A stretch of DNA of 9,617 nucleotides from an uncultured Bacteroidales bacterium (GTDB lineage: Bacteria > Bacteroidota > Bacteroidia > Bacteroidales > Paludibacteraceae): positions 1 through 9,617 of the forward strand of contig CAMHEP010000055.1 in the NCBI GenBank assembly GCA_946184195.1, read 5' to 3'. The translations under genes and the position numbers were made by a program. Positions 7,182 through 9,617 of the stretch are shown in pieces; within the stretch, counting starts at the first letter, position 1; each line of letters opens with the position of its first letter. The notes beneath the pieces are model-generated. The model made no database searches. It saw only the letters and a list, made by a program, of their open reading frames with translations, and had not been told where the DNA came from.

Positions 7182-7185
7182 TATT

Positions 7186-7217
7186 TTTGTATATTTCATG
7201 TTTTTTGCGTACCTTTG
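7186..7217 (+). promoter_or_regulatory. Main promoter of tex (and probably ettA)
   Basis: TTTG (7186-7189), a 20-base spacer and TACCTTTG (7210-7217) match the Bacteroidota -33/-7 consensus. The -7 box is identical to those of the rimP and receptor promoters. Transcription should begin near 7222, giving tex a leader of roughly 95-100 bases. Confidence 0.87.
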
Positions 7218-7240
7218 CACTTTGATAATTTATAAAAATA

Positions 7241-7318
7241 TGGTACTTGGACTTTGTCCCTTGGTACTTTGAATAAATCCTTTTGTACATCGTACATTTG
7301 TCCTTCGTACATTGAATG
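7241..7318 (+). repeat. Repetitive leader of tex with a possible second promoter
   Basis: The leader is built from variants of short words: GGTACTTGG, GGTACTTTG, TGTACATCG, CGTACATTTG and CGTACATTG, with TTTGTCC appearing twice (7254-7260 and 7297-7303, the same word). It looks like diverged slippage repeats. Within it, TTTG (7268-7271), a 21-base spacer and TACATTTG (7293-7300) fit the promoter consensus and would give a very short leader of about 15 bases before the ATG at 7320. Because the repeats generate such words by chance, the second promoter is doubtful. Confidence 0.4.
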
Positions 7319-7319
7319 C

Positions 7320-9428
7320 ATGAACAATTCATCTTTTGCGCAAATCATCAGTCCCATTCTCGGGATTGGCGTTAAGCAAGTGGACGCTACCCTGCGTCTG
7401 CTTGACGAGAAAGCCACCATACCTTTTATTGCCAGATATAGAAAGGAGAAAACAGGTTCCCTCGACGAGGTGCAGATTGCCGCCATCAGCGAGCGGTATA
7501 TCCGGCTGCAGGAACTGGCTGAACGGAAACAGACTATTCTTAATACTATCGACGAGCAAGGCAAGTTGACCAACGAGCTTCGAACTCGCATCGAAGCATG
7601 TTGGGATAGCACCGAGTTGGAAGATATCTACCTACCCTATAAACCTCACCGCAAGACCCGTGCAGACATCGCTATCGAACGCGGTCTGGAGCCGCTGGCT
7701 AAGCTGCTCATGCGGCAACTCCACGGACCTGTTCGCGACCAAAACGGTAAGACTCCGAGTGAGGAGGATCTCCAGGGAGCACGCGACATCATTGCCGAAT
7801 GGATTAGTCAAGACGAGAAAGCCCGTAACGCAATACGACGTGAGTTCGCCTATTCGGCTATCATATCGACTAAACCTGTTAAAGACAAACAGGATGAACC
7901 CGAGGCTCAGAATTATCGCGATTACTTCGAGGTGAAAGAACCCTATAAACGTATCTCGTCACATCGCCTGTTGGCTATTCGACGGGCAGAGAAAGAGGGA
8001 TTCCTCCGTGTGGACATATCTCCCGACAAGGAGAAATGTCTCGACAAACTGGCATATATCTTCCTCCGAGCTAAGAATGATGCTTCTTACCAGGTCGAAC
8101 TCGCCATGGAGGATAGCTACAAACGGCTGCTCAAACCCTCTATCGAGACTGAGTATGCCGCCCTTGGCAAGGAGAAAGCCGATACGGAAGCCATACGTGT
8201 CTTTGCCGATAATCTCAGGCAATTACTACTCGACTCTCCGCTTGGTCAGAAGCGGGTATTGGCTCTCGACCCGGGATTCCGAACCGGATGCAAAGTCGCC
8301 GTCCTGAGTGAGCAGGGAGACTTGCTCTACCACACGGTGGTCTATTTGCATAACCTCGACTCCATGAAGTCTTTGCGGGATATGGTAGAACGATATCGCA
8401 TTGAAGCTATTGCCATTGGCAATGGTACTGCCGGTCGTGAAGCCGAAGCCATGGTAAGAGAGGCTATCAAGACCTGTTCTGTCAAGCCTGCCGTCTTCGT
8501 GGTCAGCGAGAACGGAGCGTCAGTCTATTCTGCCAGTAAGATTGGTCGTGAGGAGTTCCCCAACGAAGATGTGACAGTTAGAGGTGCGGTCTCCATTGGT
8601 CGACGACTCATGGACCCGTTAGCCGAACTGGTGAAAATTGACCCCAAGAGTATCGGTGTGGGACAATACCAACATGATGTTGACCAAACCCGACTCAAGG
8701 ACGCGCTCAATCAAACAGTTGAGTCCGTGGTGAACTACGTCGGCGTGGACGTCAATACCGCCAGCCCGTACCTGCTGACATATATCTCCGGTTTAGGTCC
8801 CACATTGGCGCAGAATATTGTCAACTACCGCAGTGAAAACGGTGCGTTCACGAGTAGAAAAGACCTCATGAAGGTGCCTAAGATGGGAGCCAAGACCTTT
8901 GAACAGGCTGCCGGTTTCCTCCGCGTCACGTGCTCCGACAATCCGCTGGACAATAGTGCCGTCCATCCCGAATCCTATCGCATAGTCGAGCAAATGGCCA
9001 AGGATGCCTCCTGCTCGGTCAGCGAACTTATTCAAGATGCAGACAAGCGGAAGCAAATCAATCTGACACGCTACCTTTCCGACGAGGTCGGCATGCCTAC
9101 CCTCAACGATATTCTCCACGAACTCGAAAAACCCGGACGAGACCCGCGTACCCAAGCCGAGGAATTTCACTTCGACGAATCGGTGCACACCCTTGACGAT
9201 TTACAACCGGGTATGGTGCTCCCGGGTATAGTCACCAACATCAGTAATTTCGGTGCTTTTGTTGACCTCGGGGTGCATAAAGACGGACTCATTCATATCA
9301 GCGAAATGGCGAACCGTCGCATACAATCACCGAGCGAAGTGGTTTCGCTACATCAGAAAGTGCGCGTTCGCATACTTAATATTGATAAGGACCGCGGACG
9401 AATAAACCTCAGTCTTAAACAAGTATAG
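7320..9428 (+). CDS. tex: S1 RNA-binding protein Tex (transcription accessory protein)
   Basis: Tex is a cytoplasmic nucleic-acid-binding protein related to eukaryotic Spt6. It affects transcription and, in some bacteria, RNA turnover and toxin expression. The 702-residue product has the full family layout. The helical N-terminal region includes PFIARYRKEKTGSLDE (35-50) and EDIYLPYKPHRKTRA (101-115). A YqgF/RNase H-like domain carries LDPGFRTG (316-323), GNGTAGRE (368-375) and SENGASVYSAS (396-406). The conserved HDVDQ lies at 452-456. Helix-hairpin-helix segments cover about 485-540, including GLGPTLAQNIV (491-501). A C-terminal S1 domain covers about 627-700 (GMVLPGIVTNISNFGAFVDL, 631-650). 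I chose the ATG at 7320. The frame continues upstream to a TTG at 7254, but those 22 residues read like the repetitive leader and do not fit the family. Confidence 0.96.
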   Translation: MNNSSFAQIISPILGIGVKQVDATLRLLDEKATIPFIARYRKEKTGSLDEVQIAAISERYIRLQELAERKQTILNTIDEQGKLTNELRTRIEACWDSTELEDIYLPYKPHRKTRADIAIERGLEPLAKLLMRQLHGPVRDQNGKTPSEEDLQGARDIIAEWISQDEKARNAIRREFAYSAIISTKPVKDKQDEPEAQNYRDYFEVKEPYKRISSHRLLAIRRAEKEGFLRVDISPDKEKCLDKLAYIFLRAKNDASYQVELAMEDSYKRLLKPSIETEYAALGKEKADTEAIRVFADNLRQLLLDSPLGQKRVLALDPGFRTGCKVAVLSEQGDLLYHTVVYLHNLDSMKSLRDMVERYRIEAIAIGNGTAGREAEAMVREAIKTCSVKPAVFVVSENGASVYSASKIGREEFPNEDVTVRGAVSIGRRLMDPLAELVKIDPKSIGVGQYQHDVDQTRLKDALNQTVESVVNYVGVDVNTASPYLLTYISGLGPTLAQNIVNYRSENGAFTSRKDLMKVPKMGAKTFEQAAGFLRVTCSDNPLDNSAVHPESYRIVEQMAKDASCSVSELIQDADKRKQINLTRYLSDEVGMPTLNDILHELEKPGRDPRTQAEEFHFDESVHTLDDLQPGMVLPGIVTNISNFGAFVDLGVHKDGLIHISEMANRRIQSPSEVVSLHQKVRVRILNIDKDRGRINLSLKQV

Positions 9429-9475
9429 GCTCAATAATCAAGCATTTATATTGACAAAATAGAAAGATAAGTTTT

Positions 9476-9617
9476 ATGGCAGACGACAAGAAAATTATTT
9501 TTTCCATGGTGGGCGTGAGTAAAGCATTCAGCCCGCAAAAGAAAGTATTGAACAACATCTACCTAAGTTTCTTCTATGGTGCCAAAATCGGCATCATTGG
9601 TCTCAATGGTGCCGGTA
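9476..9617 (+). CDS. ettA: Energy-dependent translational throttle protein EttA (ABC-F), N-terminal fragment
   Basis: EttA is an ABC-F ATPase that binds the ribosomal E site and gates the first steps of elongation according to energy status. Only 47 codons are present before the right edge. The start MADDKKIIFSMVGVSK fits ABC-F proteins of this phylum. LNNIYLSFFYGAKIGIIGLNGAG (25-47) reaches into the Walker A motif, whose Lys-Ser lies just outside. The gene starts 47 bases after the tex stop with no promoter match in the gap, so read-through from tex is likely. Other ABC-F members share this N-terminus, so the exact subfamily rests on the resemblance to Bacteroidales EttA. Confidence 0.85.
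   Translation, partial: MADDKKIIFSMVGVSKAFSPQKKVLNNIYLSFFYGAKIGIIGLNGAG

Noticed and set aside
7254..7319. Extended N-terminus for Tex from a TTG at 7254
   Set aside because: The 22 extra residues encode the repeat words of the leader and precede a good ATG at 7320 that matches the family's usual start.
7017..7332. Short minus-strand frames (67 and 61 codons) around the tex control region
   Set aside because: They cross two consensus promoters and the repetitive leader, are A/T-driven, and have no family resemblance.
9429..9475. Separate ettA promoter in the gap after tex
   Set aside because: TATATTGA near 9447-9454 does not fit TAnnTTTG, and no properly spaced -33 box is visible.

Overview
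The window looks like core chromosome of a member of the Bacteroidota, most likely order Bacteroidales and plausibly Prevotella-like. Four points support this. The promoters match the Bacteroidota pattern (TTG or TTTG, a 20-base spacer, then TAnnTTTG) rather than a sigma-70 pattern. No clear Shine-Dalgarno sequences precede the starts. The gene order is rimP-nusA-infB. The encoded proteins resemble Bacteroidales families, including an outer-membrane receptor with an extended signal sequence. The species cannot be fixed from sequence reading alone.

Layout: bases 1-3937 hold a leftward operon, transcribed rimP, nusA, infB (ribosome maturation factor, transcription factor NusA, initiation factor IF2). 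The infB gene runs off the left edge without its C-terminal domains. Bases 3938-4118 are a divergent control region with one promoter facing each way. Bases 4119-6242 encode a TonB-dependent outer-membrane receptor of the BtuB-like type, facing right. Bases 6243-6643 have no gene but hold a 16-bp tandem repeat array, a strong bidirectional terminator and a short 11-bp tandem repeat. Bases 6644-7060 encode a small basic protein of unknown function, facing left. Bases 7061-7319 are a second divergent control region, with two promoters back to back and a repetitive leader. Bases 7320-9428 encode the RNA-binding protein Tex, followed after 47 bases by the first 47 codons of ettA, an ABC-F translation factor cut by the right edge.

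Taken together, five of the seven genes serve transcription or translation. The receptor and the small unknown protein sit between the two housekeeping blocks, each with its own promoter, and their 3' ends converge on the shared terminator. I see no mobile element, CRISPR array, tRNA or rRNA, and no clear new multigene system. The points most worth a second look are the receptor's N-terminal extension and altered C-terminus, the tandem arrays, the uncharacterised small protein, and the uniform geometry of four promoters.
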